This document shows positions 33,401 through 46,104 of a stretch of 64,000 nucleotides of DNA, in pieces. A program made the position numbers and the translations under genes. Below the pieces are notes generated by a model. It did no database searches. It saw only the letters and a program-made list of their open reading frames with translations, and was not told the DNA's origin. Position 1 is the stretch's first letter, and each line of letters opens with the position of its first letter. Source of the DNA: Haliclystus octoradiatus (lineage: Eukaryota > Cnidaria > Staurozoa > Stauromedusae > Haliclystidae); assembly GCA_916610825.1 (NCBI GenBank), contig OU744452.1:779543-843542 (forward strand). Direction: 5' to 3'.

Positions 33401-36400
33401 GGAGTGGAGAAGAGATAAGCAATCATTTGTATTGATGGTCAATTTGTTTTAAAAAAGTTTCTATATTCCAAAGTAAACAATTTCAACTCGGTTTTCGTGA
33501 TCAAATGTCGTATAAGAACTTCAAATAAAAGAAAAAATTTACCGAAACAAAACCGAAATTCGATCGAATTCCGGCATTTTCGGTTTTTCGGCCACAGCCG
33601 GAATAGCGTTCCGGTGCATCACTAGTTGAATCTACCCTATTTTCAATCAGTCACTGTATTCCAAACTCAGAACGATAGTTTCAAAAAAAATGTTTCAAAA
33701 AAAATTCAGTTTAGAAACGATTCTGATGACATATTTTCATCCCATCATTAGAAAACATTCTTTTGTCTCAACTTCCTGTTTTTGTTGTTATTTATTACTC
33801 AATTAGCTTCAATCTACTATAATAATGATTATAATTCAACTTGCTGAACAATTATTTGATTAGTGAGACATGCTACATTCCATCAAGTTAGGATTTACCA
33901 GCAAAGGTGATATTTAAAGTCCACATGACACAAAAAATGTTATCACAGATTCGAGTAGCTGAAGCTAAATGATGAAGAATGGCGACAATGATTTCTTAGT
34001 TTGAACACATATAAGCAGAGATATTTAATGTTGAATCTACCCTATTTACGATCATTCACTTTTTTCCAAACTCGTTATTCGTAAACTCGATTGACTTGTT
34101 ATTTTTTCCAAACGATAGTAAGAATAACAAGATGGCTTACTATAGGAAAAAAAGACAATTGAAAATTTTGAAAAATTGAGTCACAAATTGAGGTGATGGA
34201 TACGTAAAACAGTCGCGGGTGCGCAGTCCAAATCACAGGCGGTAGAGGATAATTGTGATTGACACATTTTTGACAAAAAAATGGTAAATCCGGCAACCAA
34301 AAACACTTAAATTATATATTTTTTTCAAGCAGAAAAGGTAAAATTATTTTTATTATCAGAAAAAGTACTTGATTACATGAGTACATATGATTTTAGATTT
34401 TATAGAACCCAATTGTGTGTTGTTGCGACTGTTGACGTGATCGTGATCAACAACAATAAACACACAACCTGTTTGCAGAGTGACATCCCGGCAACCTAGT
34501 TTTCAATTATCTAATATATGATATTTGGATATCAAATCTTCTTTTATTTGCGCTTCATGAAAAAGGTTTTGATCTGCCACCGTGGTTACAGAAATACTGC
34601 AATTTGTGTTGCCATGCCAACTGATAGTCATGCCGCGTGTTGTTGTTGCTAAGACACCTGATCCCAGCATTGTTCTCAAAAAACGTTAATTATGTCATTG
34701 CCTCTCTTTCAGGCACATGAGATTCATCAGTACTTGAAATCAGCTGGTGCAGACCTTGGTAATAATTACAAGGAAAACCTTCATGAAGAGCTGACAGCAC
34801 TTTTGGATGCCTCTGATAATTGGCTGATGTCAGCAAGCGACGCAGGTAACATGCTTTATGCCATACACCCATACATGACAGTTGTCTATTTTAATGTTTT
34901 ATTTATCAGTTTATTTTATTTCTTTATTATCAGATCTGGAGGCACTCATGAACAGTTTCATCTCACTGATATTACTTTGTAACTACGATGTCGATAAGCT
35001 GACGAAAACACTGACAAAGAAATTGACAGATGTGGGTGCGTCACAAAACAACGCCTTGTTGCGCTTGAAAATGTAAGTTAAACCAATTATTCATATAGAC
35101 ATGTACTGTACATGCATCTCAAATTCAATTCAAACATTTATTTCTATATTGAATATGTCATTCATTTCAGTTTAAATAACTTCTTTGGTGCGTTACCAGA
35201 AAGCAAGCCGCTGCGGTTTGATATTTATTGCGGACAGTTGAAATTAGCTGCCATGTTTGGATTAACAAATGCCATAACCACTCAAATTAGCAAGGTATGA
35301 ACGTCATTGAATTCTCTGAGTGTCACTTTATGCCGCGGCTAATTAATATGCCACCATGGATTTTTATTCCTGCAGTTTATCATGATGATTCTGATTGATT
35401 GCAGGTTAAAGAATGGCTTGCTCTCTGGAATAACAGCGTATCAGAAAGACGAGTGTGCTACCGCATGCTGCATGATGCTCTTGCTGATGAAAGAAAAAGT
35501 GATGAAGCAACGAAAGTCATGCTTGAACTATTAGGAACCTACGACGAAGCAAACGCCCAAGAAGCCAAGGACGATGCGAAGCAGTGCATTGTGGACTTTG
35601 TTGTACGCCCCCATGTATTTCTAATGGATCATTTATTGTCCCTTGGTCCCGTTAACGCACTCGCTGGGACGCCCATACACAAGGTAATTGGATTAACCAA
35701 TGATATCAATTATGAGATAATAAAAATGTCTTAATTCTTACCTCATGGGAATCAATAGTTAGTCTTACGTAATAATGATAATGTTTTCATCTGATTTTTA
35801 GCTTTTAAAGATATTCGTATCTGGTAGCCTCATTGACTACATGGAATTCTATAATGGAAATCAACAATACATTAAAGACTTAGGTAAAACTTGTGAAGGT
35901 TAAATCATCTCTTTTCCGCTTTGATTACTTACTCAATTTTCTCTGTAAAATGAATATTAATAATTAATGCTCAAAGGTTTGAAAATACCATGTTCTTTTT
36001 GCAATTCATGGAAACATTGCAAGCTAGTGTTGTTAGGATTTCTGTGTGTCAACTTGATAATAAATACGGTAATTTACAGTGTTATGATATCTGATCAACC
36101 CATAAAACTTTCTTTATGATAAAGATATTGCTTATAGAAATAAGGGATGCACCAAATATTTAATAATGATCCACTATTCTGCCGCTTGACCAACTATACT
36201 GAACAACAGTCCATTATCCAATATTCTTCCTTTTCAAAATAATTAAATGAAGTTGAAGAACTGATCTCTCAAGAATTTATTCCATTTTAAAGTATTTCAG
36301 CCAATCCGCTTTCTGTATAAATAACTTATAAGCAATTTTATAAAATAATTTCCTTTAATTGTTTTATTTTGCGATTTCATTTCCTTTAGGTCTTGATCAT

Positions 36401-38094
36401 GATAAAAACGTAACGAAGATGAGATACTTAACGTTAGTGTCTATTGCGTCCCACCAAAACGAAATCTCATTTGAAGAGTTAACAAAACAATTAAGACTTG
36501 AAGAAGATGGTGTTGAAGAATTCGTAATTGATGGTCAGTTGAACACTTTATGAACAACATAATATGAATCCACTTCTGTTTGCATATGGACATACAGTAT
36601 ATTAATCCACTTGTTTATGTATTGTATAGATGCACTGTTGAAGATCTATTATATTGTAAATATTAGTTTATTATTGTATATTAAGCAATTGGCGCACGAT
36701 TTCCCATGAGCTATTGATATTTGGTGCACAAGAGGGCACGTGAGGAGAAAACAAGATGGCATCAGAAAATCACGAACCGTCGGGGCGAGTGATTTTCGCC
36801 TTCAAGTTTCCTCCTTACGTGCCCTCTCGTGCGCCAAATATCAATAGCTCATAAGAAACTGTCCACCAACTGCTTTGTATTATAATTAGCGCAAATTACG
36901 CATAGCGCATTAGCGCATTTACATGTTTCTCTTGCACATGAAGTGTTTTTTAAAACTCCTGATCAAATTGGAAATTCTCATTCATGATGTCAACTTCGAA
37001 TTATGAGATCGATTGTGTTTTCGAACCTAGTTTTACTATGGTGAATTGGCGTCAAACTCTAAACCAATCAGATTGATTGAATCATTTTCGTTATAATACA
37101 AGAGTGATTATTGACTGATTTTCAAATTGTTATTTACAGCCATCAAAACAAAATTGGTTGGTTTAAAATTGGATCAAGTCAATTCTAAAGTACTACTAAA
37201 GTAAGTACATGCTACAATTCTAACTGTTTTCTTAATTAGTAATACGGGAATCTCCTAGCCAGTTTGAGGCTGACTTGTCCATTGTTGTGAGCCACCAACG
37301 ATTAGATATGAAGCGTTGTTGCTCCTGCCCTCTTTCTGACCGCACTTGATTGCACTTTACACTACGGACACCAATTAATAAAAAGTGTAAAATTCCATAA
37401 TATTTTCACATTTTAATATCGTGAATACCGATATGGTTGTTTTCAAGGCTTTGGTAATCAAAACAAGATTTTACATGTGTTATTTTGTAGTGAAACCGCT
37501 CCTACTCTCTCTGCCTTAAATAAAAGTAATTAGTAATTAGTAATCGTAACTAGTTTTTGAAACAAGTAATTTTTCACTGGTAGTTGATTACTTTTTGAGA
37601 GACATAATTGTAACGGTAATTGATTAATATTTGAGAGACGTAATTATAATTAATTAATTTTACATCTCTGATTATAAGTAGGTATCATCCTCACAGTCAC
37701 AGATGGGATTTGCGGTTGCTAGGGAAACAAAGGATAAATAACCTAAACACTACACCTTCATCTGCCATGAATGTTAACTTATAGTCATTACATATGCTAA
37801 GGATTAATGATAGATGGGTGGCCTTAATATACATGTTTTCATTCAATACTATTTTAGACATTGCAATAGTGACCACTATAGACAGGTGGTCGCTGTATAG
37901 AGGTGACCATTACAACAGGCTTGACTGTATTTTGAGTTTATGTTGTGCATCTTGTTTCGTTCTGCAGCGCATCTTGTCGACGCACGTTTGAACGCAAAGA
38001 ATGGGAAGAACTATCACTGAGATTGTCGAGATGGAAGAATAATTTACAATCTATTCGTCATCAATTGGAGCAAGTGGTCACTCCGGTATCTTAA
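30456..38094 (+). CDS. EIF3M: Eukaryotic translation initiation factor 3 subunit M
   Basis: Exons: 30456-30503, 34713-34845, 34934-35072, 35171-35294, 35405-35683, 35802-35883, 36390-36533, 37140-37200, 37968-38094 (TAA), coding 378 residues against about 374 in human. eIF3m is a PCI-domain core subunit of eIF3, which recruits the 40S ribosome to mRNA in the cytoplasm. Seen: the N-terminus METALPTFIELPATEQ; helical repeats with LEALMNSFISLILL; the highly conserved KVMLELLGTYDEANAQEA; and a C-terminal PCI domain (KMRYLTLVSIA, EISFEEL, VEEFVIDAIKTKLVGLKLDQ). All nine exons join in frame through GT-AG introns. Intron 1 (4.2 kb) is full of mobile DNA; the last intron carries a MITE just before the acceptor. 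Confidence 0.96.
30921..32259. mobile_element. Non-autonomous DNA transposon with repeated TGTCAGTCAGACACG motif
   Basis: The ends GGGCGATTCCATC and GATGGAACCGCCC are inverted repeats with one mismatch, directly flanked on both sides by ATAA (30917-30920 and 32260-32263), a likely 4-bp target duplication. Inside are at least seven copies of TGTCAGTCAGACACG: 31299, 31452 (reverse), 31829, 31859 (partial), 31879, 32066 and 32233. No transposase frame was found. It lies in EIF3M intron 1. Confidence 0.72.
32320..32780 (+). repeat. Two diverged direct repeats, about 277 bp apart
   Basis: Text around 32405 (AATCAGCTACATTTTACGCC) and around 32682 (AATCAGCCACAATTTAAGCC) and what follows are similar. 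This looks like an old duplication in EIF3M intron 1. Confidence 0.45.
32832..33624. mobile_element. hAT-like MITE with TAGGGATGCACCG ends
   Basis: The left end TAGGGATGCACCGAAATTCCG and the right end, read in reverse TAGTGATGCACCGGAACGC, are related inverted repeats typical of hAT elements. The interior is AT-rich with CGGTTTCGG-like text near both ends. No clean 8-bp duplication was seen. A similar single end lies at about 36141. Confidence 0.65.
36705..36855. repeat. Foldback element, family A (copy 2)
   Basis: The arms ATGAGCTATTGATATTTGG and its complement (ending 36852) enclose the same core as the element at 16076-16266 (AGATGGCATCAGAAAAT and ATTTTCGCCTTC). It lies in EIF3M intron 7. 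Confidence 0.8.
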
Positions 38095-38439
38095 AAAATA
38101 ACAAAAAGGTGATGTTTAATTACAGTGTTTACAAATAGATATGTTATTAATTAATATTAACTTTCGCTTTGTGCGTGGGTGGCTAACTAAACATGTAGCG
38201 CCCCTGTAGAAAACAAACAGTGTATCAAAAGAATGAATTATCAAAGTGACGCGGGAAAAGATAACAATGTTGTGTTCTCTTGGTCATCAATACCCTCCCT
38301 CTCATTCGCTATGAAAATGACGTCATCATTTGTGTGTTGATTGACTCGTTATTATTCAACGGAATCAAACTCTTGTCACCTGTGTTCTAACGTGCCCTGG
38401 AACGATAAGAATAAGTCTGATGTAAGCCTACCTAGAGAC

Positions 38440-38447
38440 TTTATTCA
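38440..38447 (-). terminator. Polyadenylation signal overlapping the LMF2 stop codon
   Basis: On the minus strand the end reads CAATGAATAAAG: the final A of the TGA stop is the first A of AATAAA. If used, the 3' UTR is only a few tens of bases. Confidence 0.5.
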
Positions 38448-41400
38448 TTGGCCGAGTATCTGATGATCTCCATCACTCACCATTGTATCTATTGGCAACC
38501 ATTTGTCTTTTTTTGTGATTCTACCGATAGTTGGCACTTTCTTCATGACTCTTTGCAATCTTGCGTTTTTCTCTGCAAGTCGTGATTGCCATTTATTCCT
38601 CTCAGGTATGAGAAACTTATCACTAAAGCAAAACAAAAAACTTTACCTTTGATTGTTGAATGTCAGCCACACATTGTGTGATGTTGTATCCATGGTAATG
38701 AATCATATCACCTGATGTTCTGTCTCTTCCATCGCCATGCCAACTTACTAACATGCAATGCCATGACAACCAATGATAACATCAGCATCAATACCTCACC
38801 ACGCATCAACTTCGCTAACGCTGTTACAATTGATATGGCCTTTGATAGAAGTCCTCCATCATGATGGAATGCTTTGTGATGGGTCTAGATGACAGGAATT
38901 TACTCAAATGTTAATTTGAAAGACGAACAAGAATATAATGATATAATGATTCGCAAGTTAATACCCTTGACAATTGAAATTGCCGCAGCATAGCGACCAA
39001 GGCAGAATCGTTCAATGAGACAACTGGCATGTATTCTCCTTTATAATGCCTCACCCACCAATCAGCAGAAGACCTCAAAGACAAATGACAAACTGTGTGA
39101 TAATAATAATATCATCTGACTAATAATATGCGTTAACAAAATATCAAAACATACCCGCTGCCGTGCTGAAAGATTGCTTTCGCAAACGACATATTCTTTC
39201 CAGTGAAATGGTATTTATACAAAACAGCTCTAATGAAAGTTGGTGGCCTCTTTTCGAATGGGTTATGATGTAATAGCTGAATGACGTCATGATCCCCTTG
39301 CAACAATTTGAGTGTCAAGTGAACAAACCATGGATTAGCCTCATATTCAGAATCAGCAGCTAAACCCATCTGCCAATCCAAACGAGGGTGGTGTGGTGCT
39401 AATTAAAATAAACAAAATGTTTACTGTTGTGTTGTTGTCCTTAGATCAAGATGATGGTGTTTATCTATTTACCTGCAAATGGAGGCATCTTGTTTACGTC
39501 TCCTGGCTTATACTTGAACGTGTATTCCTTGAAAGAAAGATATTGTTCGTTTGTGAACAGAGAACCTGTTTCTGTTTTGCACAAAATAAAAATATTTCTT
39601 TTGCCTCACCTTCCATGTGGACTGGTTACCAGGCGTGTCAGTGCCAAATAGAATGATCTCGTTCCTACTATTAACGATCAGACAGCAAAGTATCATCACT
39701 CAAATACAGGGAAGGGCATGTACCTGTAGAAAGCGACCGTAACTTACCTGTCAAATGTGGTCGTTGCTGCAGGTATAGTGACGTAAGAATTTGTCAGTCT
39801 CCAATCGGATGTGTGTTGACTTTGGTTCATTACTGAGATTGGGATGTGTTTCAAGGCGAGGCCATCGAATGAGACAAATGGCCCCTGTACAGTTTAGTAG
39901 AAATACAAACATCACCACAGATAATAAGTTAATTAATAGGAGATCAATGACCGCTATTGACAGGTGGTCGTGATACAAAGGCATGAATGTCTCACCAACG
40001 TTAACATAAAGTAATACAACGCCAACCATCCGTAGAAGAATGCTTTGGCAGCCATTATGCTTTTGATGAGTATTTCATATGTTGATAAACAACCGCTGAT
40101 CACCGTCTTGACAATGAGACTAGCCAATGAAAATAAAGCTAACAGGAAGGACAACGGCAACATGTACATCACGTAACTGTGGAGATCATCGGAGTTGAAT
40201 TCTAAAATATGGTGAAAGAGAATCACGTCAACAACTTTAGCTGTCGGCTGCATCTGAGATGACGTGTTTTTTAATCCTTACTTGCGGCTACGTGAATAAA
40301 TTCATGTTTGCTTAATTTCATTCCAAATAGATTGACAAGAACGAGAAAGGCTGCTACTGCTGTTGCTATTGACAACACAAATGACGAACTACGACTGGTT
40401 ACTAAGCGTTTGACATCTTTGTAAATGTCCGTTGCAGTTGAAAGGGTATGTCTGCATTGTAACTGGGTCTCTTCTTTCTCTTTCTTGGCGAGGGATGGTT
40501 TTTCATCTGAAATGGGAAATGATTAACTAACTTTTATTTTCTATGTCAAACAACAACGGATAAAACAGACAGTATCTTACCGTCCTGTTTGGCTGCTTTG
40601 ATGGCACGGCTGTTTTCATATTTATTCCCATCACCATTGTCCATCTCTTTGATTCTTCTCTTGCATTTACACCATACGCCTACGTGTAACCACAAAGATG
40701 GTACATTTACACTATATATACGCATATGTGTTAATATATCATAGTTGAATGAAGAACATACTTTTGACAGAGGACATGTGTTCAGTTAAATCGTCATCAA
40801 ATGCAGCCAATCCAAGCGCTATCACCAACCAACATAGAACGCCTGAATTGCCACTGACACACAAACAGCTATGCATGACGATCTAGAAGAAGGAAAGGAG
40901 GTTCTCTATTAGGATTATCCGCATTCATTTGTGAACCACTTCAGATTGGACGAAGGATTGTCGGTAGGACGTTACCGCGGCTGTTGCTGTCAGTTGGCGC
41001 ATGTAGCGTATGGGTGCAAACAAAAAGAGACTAAGCCCAAACTCAATCATGTACCTGTCAATCACAATAAATCACGTGGCTTGATAATTATGTTACAATC
41101 AATATCAGATTGAGGGTAAATATTAAATTCTTACATACGTTAAAGCCAGTAAGAGGCGATGAAAAGATGGTGATAATTTATGCCAGTACCATGACAACGG
41201 ATTCGGAAGACACTACAAAAATTGTAAAGGATCGAAACGTGATCATGACAGTGCAAGTGCGGAACTGCGAATGATGGAAGAAAGAAAGTGTTTCACTGAC
41301 CTGCTGTTCTGTGTAAACTTGAAGTGCTGTTAGATCCCACCATGCCTTGCCTCCCCACCACAACTGTGTCACACCCAATGATAACGTCCATCGGAAAAGA

Positions 41401-43914
41401 AGCCATTGAAGTAACCAAAATGGAATGTTCTTGTGGGGCGTAGGGACTGGGCTAGAGTAATAATAACAATGATATTTGTAAACAATCAGCTCCTCGTTAG
41501 TAGAGTGGAAACGAGAGTTCAAATATGCAATGGGCAAAACATCAATCGAAGTAAAATAAATAATGTAGACGGTGTCGCCCTACCGAAGGCACCCGTACCA
41601 CTCCTCTATTTCTAGATGAGTGGCTTTTTACGTTGAGAGCAATGATTTTAAACGCTCTTTGTTGATCTCAGCCGCGACACTGCAGATCAATTTCAACAGA
41701 CTTCATGGCAGATAGGTCTCGATTGTCAAAGCGCAACGATGCGCCGCAGCTACTCACAATGCAATTCCCTCTGGACCATTCCATCCGCCATCATCAGATG
41801 GTACTCATTTGATGTTTTAGATCAAGTCAAGGCTGAGTTGACCTTAGGGGATTTGAACCACAGTCGATCAGATATGATCCGATCTGAAGTTCGGTTGCTC
41901 TGCCATCTGAGCTAATCGAAGTGGTCAGTGTAAATAATAGAGGAAAACCCTCATTCGGCATATTGGATGATTTGCAGCAGGTTCCTCTAAAATATAGTAT
42001 GAGAACATCATTAATGAATAACATTTTAACTATTTTATCTAAAATATGAAACTTAAATGCAGGCCATGGCACTTAAAATTACCTAAATTACAAAAACATT
42101 GAACGATTGAGGGTACTTTTAAATATGGCTAAAGATGAAATTGATCTGATGGTTTTGTCCGTTTTATTTTATTCTTCAGCGAATGTAAAATTCATGAAAT
42201 ACGTTCCCCATTTTGAAATTCTTGTATTGTAGTATTGTAATTATGTACGGCAGTGCCGTCAAAATAGCTGAAATCAATGTCTATTAATTTGCTGATTGGT
42301 CAAAACGACGTTTTAGATTCAACGAAGGCCATTTTAATTCTTTCAGAACTTCTGTGGGAGATAACAGTTTCTCTTTTGGTAAAAATTAGTGTGATCACTT
42401 TATTCAGTAACATCTATGAATAATCCATTCGAACAGTGTTACCTTGATCTCCCCCACACGATACTAGCATAATCAAAAACATGAGGTTTGGTCGTTGTAA
42501 ATTATGATTGATGCGTCTTAACATCCCAATTTTGGCAGACCTTTGATTTAATCAGCCTTATATGTTCTTTCCATGTTAAGTTATTATTAATAATCACTCC
42601 TAAATATTTGAAATGATCAACATTTTCAATTTGTTCGTCGTTGTCAATATTTGAGTAAAAGGAAAGCTTATACCCATAATCATTAACTTAGATTTCGTTA
42701 TATTTACTCCTGTCATTGTATTATTACTGAACCATTGTAATATTGGTAAAAGATCATTGGAATTTCAGAATAGGCTGCATCCCAATCAACTTTTGCTACA
42801 TCGCAGTTGGCTACGCAAGCACATTGGCTATCATAAATTCTTACGTGAGACGTTGGCAGTAGAAGGCATTCCATGGGCCAATAAACAATGTCCAATCAGA
42901 AATGAATACAGCTATGAACCCAGTTTCAATCAAAAGACTATCCCTGCAGTTAAGAACATCAACATAAATAATCATTGATCAAGTGTTCTATCTCAATACC
43001 ACGTGGATTTAATGATTTCTTCTAAACTTACCATGATGTCTGCATAAACACTTGACCGACCTACAAGAAACCAAACAAAAGAGTAACGGAGGGTTGGCTG
43101 TGTTTGAGAGGAGGAACGTATTGTGTACCTCAGACTTACCTGGCATAGAGAAGAGAATAATATCCACATTACGGTGAAAGCGAGGCAATCTCTGAACGAG
43201 TCAACAACTAAAACAGCAATTGCGACCATGGTACCCATAATGCAACATAATTCCATCATAGCTTCAACTGATAGATTGAGATATGAATGAAACCAAATGA
43301 TTGTGGGTAATTCTGATACCATTTTGAATACACCTGAAACCAACAGCAACATTAAAATTAGATTATGACTGTCTGGGGCCAACGGAGTTATCGAATGAGA
43401 AGGAAACAAATGGCCGCATATAAGTATTGACCACACTGCAGATGGAGCGTTTGGAGGAGTTCTTATTTTCTTACCTGGGCAAAAATGACAACTCTTTGGG
43501 CAGTGGGCCTTCATCCATTTGACGTTCGTTTGGCAAAGATTATGTTTTGCCCAAACCTCACATTCTGTTTCTAGGTCATCACACGCTATCTCTAAGCGGA
43601 AGAAGTGAAGACGTCAAATCAAATATGGTGTAGTTACTCAGTAGATTATATTTTCAAGACACACAATATTAAACATTTACTCACTGTCTCGCAGTACATA
43701 GGAAGCTGGGTACAACCCATTGTCACCATAGAGACCTGTAACAATAGACACAAGATGTTGAATGTTTATTCCAACGATTAGCAACAACAACAACTTCATA
43801 TCACTGACCTCGTATCTGAATGAGAAGGGATGAGAACGTAAATAAATAAACGAGGCCCAGGACAAACAAAAATAGCCCTCGTGCTTTCCGTTGACTGTCC
43901 ATTGGACTATCCAT
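38445..43914 (-). CDS. LMF2: Lipase maturation factor 2, with an extra ShK-type domain
   Basis: Exons (minus): 43914-43809, 43735-43685, 43591-43475, 43333-43140, 43060-43032, 42943-42845, 41451-41301, 41212-41139, 41054-40976, 40882-40762, 40679-40581, 40506-40282, 40201-39996, 39884-39748, 39667-39610, 39527-39473, 39398-39155, 39073-38965, 38884-38712, 38622-38445: 834 residues. LMF proteins are multi-span ER membrane proteins that help lipases fold. Seen: a signal-anchor-like N-terminus then GLYGDNGLYPASYVL; WDSLLIETGF; PHKNIPFWLLQWLLFR; EYTFKYKPGDVNKMPPF and PHHPRLDWQM; PPTFIRAVLYKYHF; LRQFQL; and a last transmembrane helix near the C-terminus. These match LMF2 better than LMF1. Exon 3 adds six cysteines not found in human LMF2. 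The exon 14/15 junction (NSY to RNEII) is the least certain. Confidence 0.93.
41563..41921 (-). mobile_element. tRNA-derived SINE, near full length
   Basis: Same family as 23622-23982, with the A box, B box and stem-loop intact. It sits in LMF2 intron 6. Confidence 0.85.
42440..42755 (-). pseudogene. LINE reverse-transcriptase fragment
   Basis: The complement reads, with frame breaks, as the end of a non-LTR reverse transcriptase: NITKSKLMIMG, then HFKYLGVIINNNLTWKEHI, then AKIGMLRRINHNLQ. These are hallmark segments of CR1/Jockey-type elements. It is truncated and frameshifted, in LMF2 intron 6. Confidence 0.75.
43475..43591 (-). other. LMF2 exon 3: ShK-type six-cysteine module
   Basis: A 117-bp exon bounded by phase-1 introns on both sides. 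It encodes residues 53-91 of LMF2, with Cys 56, 63, 72, 83, 87 and 90 in the spacing x6, x8, x10, x3, x2. The pattern (ACDDLE, EVWAKHNLC, KWMKAHCPKSCHFC) fits the ShKT domain family, which usually occurs in secreted or lumenal parts of animal proteins. By position it would face the ER lumen between LMF2 helices 1 and 2. Confidence 0.8.
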
Positions 43915-44858
43915 CTCTTTTTAAAAGCATTGATTCTGAGGCGCCATCAATCTTCTTCGTAGTATAGAACATGGTCTTGTTTTCAAACAGCGGACGAAGA
44001 TTGCGTTTGACCTTCCCAGGGTCACGTGATCGCACGGCCTAATTCTTTCACCTGTTGGTTAATAAACCTCGTTTTCAGAAAGTAACTCTTCTCCACGATA
44101 TGGACTGAATACGGTCTACAAGACAGATCTTGAATATTCGCTTCTTAAATTCTTCATATGTAATAGTTTTCATTTTCCCCGTAATGTCGGTTTCCTCATG
44201 TCAAACTACATTCAGATAAATGCCTGATTCTTGGTAGAATATATATACTGTAACACAAAATCCACAAACCACATATCGGTCCAAGATTGAAACCGACGCG
44301 ATGAAAATGCCTGAGATGAAGCAATGTCCCACAGTCGTCTCTGGTAGCCGGACGGTAACCGGTGTAAACAAGGACATTGCTTCGAATCATGGTCCGACAT
44401 TTCGAGCTTTTATCAAAATATTGAGAGATGCGCGTGATCATAGATGCACGGAGAAGGAACGTATAAGATATTTCTATTTTCTAAATCAAGTATTACACAC
44501 TTGAGTTAGTATGAGGCGTGAGGACAGGCGTAAGAAAATCAAGATTCAGAATAATAGATTGATCAATTATGACGTCTTTACAATACAAGGCAATGCCAGA
44601 ATGTGTCAGGTATAGTAACAGCGAATTATACGTATTTGGTCTTGATCCGCACCATGGTCCGCACACAGGTCAGTCAGGCGATGTCATGCAGCAAAGGAGT
44701 CTGAGTAGCAAAAATGTTTGAAGTTTTGTTGTAATTGATAATAATATATTAAAGATCTTTCTAGAAAAATGCTTTGAAATTGAAATGTTGATTATTAATT
44801 GTTATTCTATTTACAAAATATCGTTTTACTATAGTTTATGATTGGTTGCATTTTAACA
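43915..44858. other. Spacer between LMF2 start and TMEM263-like end
   Basis: Contains the LMF2 promoter and the 3' region of the next minus-strand gene. Short frames at 44196-44504 exist on both strands but match no family known to me. Confidence 0.4.
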
Positions 44859-46104
44859 TCAGTCTTCCTTGTCTTTCAATCCGCTTGAACCGGTCCTCCA
44901 TCTCCACGCCATTGATCCGACGGATGTAACCGCTCCGTATGTCTTCGTAACAGCTCCCGTTGCTAACCACGAAGCATTCGTTACTAAAGATGTCGTTTTA
45001 CCATAAACGCTACCCACGACTCTTGATGCGATGCCATTTGGTTGTGAGGCTGGGCCATTTTCTGATGCATCGATATCGCTCTGGAATTCAAATAATTTAA
45101 TTCAAGATTAGATTAGGCCGAACGAATGAATCCAAATTGAGTTTTATTCTCCCGAACTAGTGCTATTATTGTACAGTTTACGTTAACAACACACGCGTTG
45201 AGATAATGCCGATAGTTCAATAAATGCCATTCATGTTTTGAGATTTTCTCTTATTACAGCTATGAACAATACCCCAAAAAAGTAGCTCTCGTATATTACA
45301 GCTTTACGGAAATAAAATACTTTTTGGGTTTCAGATTTTCAACTTTTTTGGTCTTCTTCATTATTGACTTTCTGGAGAATTTTCAGAAAAAACAAATAAA
45401 TAAATAAGAAGAAACTTTGAAGAACTTTGTAAAATTTCTAATAATCTATTTTTTGAACTTTTGGGTACTTCACTGTTTTTTCCAGAAGAGGGGAAACCCC
45501 TTATTAAATCTTGTCCAAATGAAATCTATCGCAGGAAAATCTCACATTCCCATTGCTTGTAAATTTAAAAGTATACTCAGCGATGATTTACTTCGACGTT
45601 AGTTTGTAGAAATAATAATTATTACAGCCGGAAAGACGTTTCAGATCTATAGATTCACACTTGAAGTAGTATTGATCAGAGGTTAACATCGACTCGAGGC
45701 TATTCAACAGAAAATAACTCAAACGTGATCATTATTCATATGTAATATTAAGTGTCACAGTGTATCTATTGATTTACAAGCTGTGATTAGAGACCTTTCG
45801 ATTTTCGTAAAGACGAAATAAAATTAATTTCAAGTTGTAATAGTCTGTTGAGGAGCGACAGAATTGAAAAGAGTTCATTATACACGACCTACACACAATC
45901 CGAAGATCACAAGGTCAAATAATATCGGGTTAACATATGACGTGGCGCAACAAAATTATTATTAAAATGGTTCATATATACGCAGTATTCGATATGATAG
46001 AGATACAAACTCGTATAGCGTTATTCTCTCTGTTTAATTGATCTAAATTTTGTGAAGGAAGTAGTTAATTTGAATCATACCTTTTCGTCTGGTTGACCCA
46101 CCAT
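44859..46104 (-). CDS. Small TMEM263-like membrane protein
   Basis: Exons 46104-46081 (ATG) and 45080-44859 (TGA), 81 residues. Human TMEM263 is a small protein with two glycine-rich hydrophobic stretches. Here the stretch ASRVVGSVYGKTTSLVTNAS, then WLATGAVTKTYGAVTSVGSM, parallels the SRVTGGIFSVTKGAVG and KTAVTTVPSMG regions of TMEM263. The start MVGQPDEK is followed by a good GTATGA donor, and the second exon has a CCAG acceptor. The tail is charged (GLKDKED), as in the human protein. The protein is shorter than the usual 116 residues. Family assignment rests on this short pattern, so it is moderate. Confidence 0.62.

Noticed and set aside
42757..42978. 73-residue plus-strand frame
   Set aside because: Antisense of LMF2 exon 6, which has matching phases and family motifs on the minus strand.
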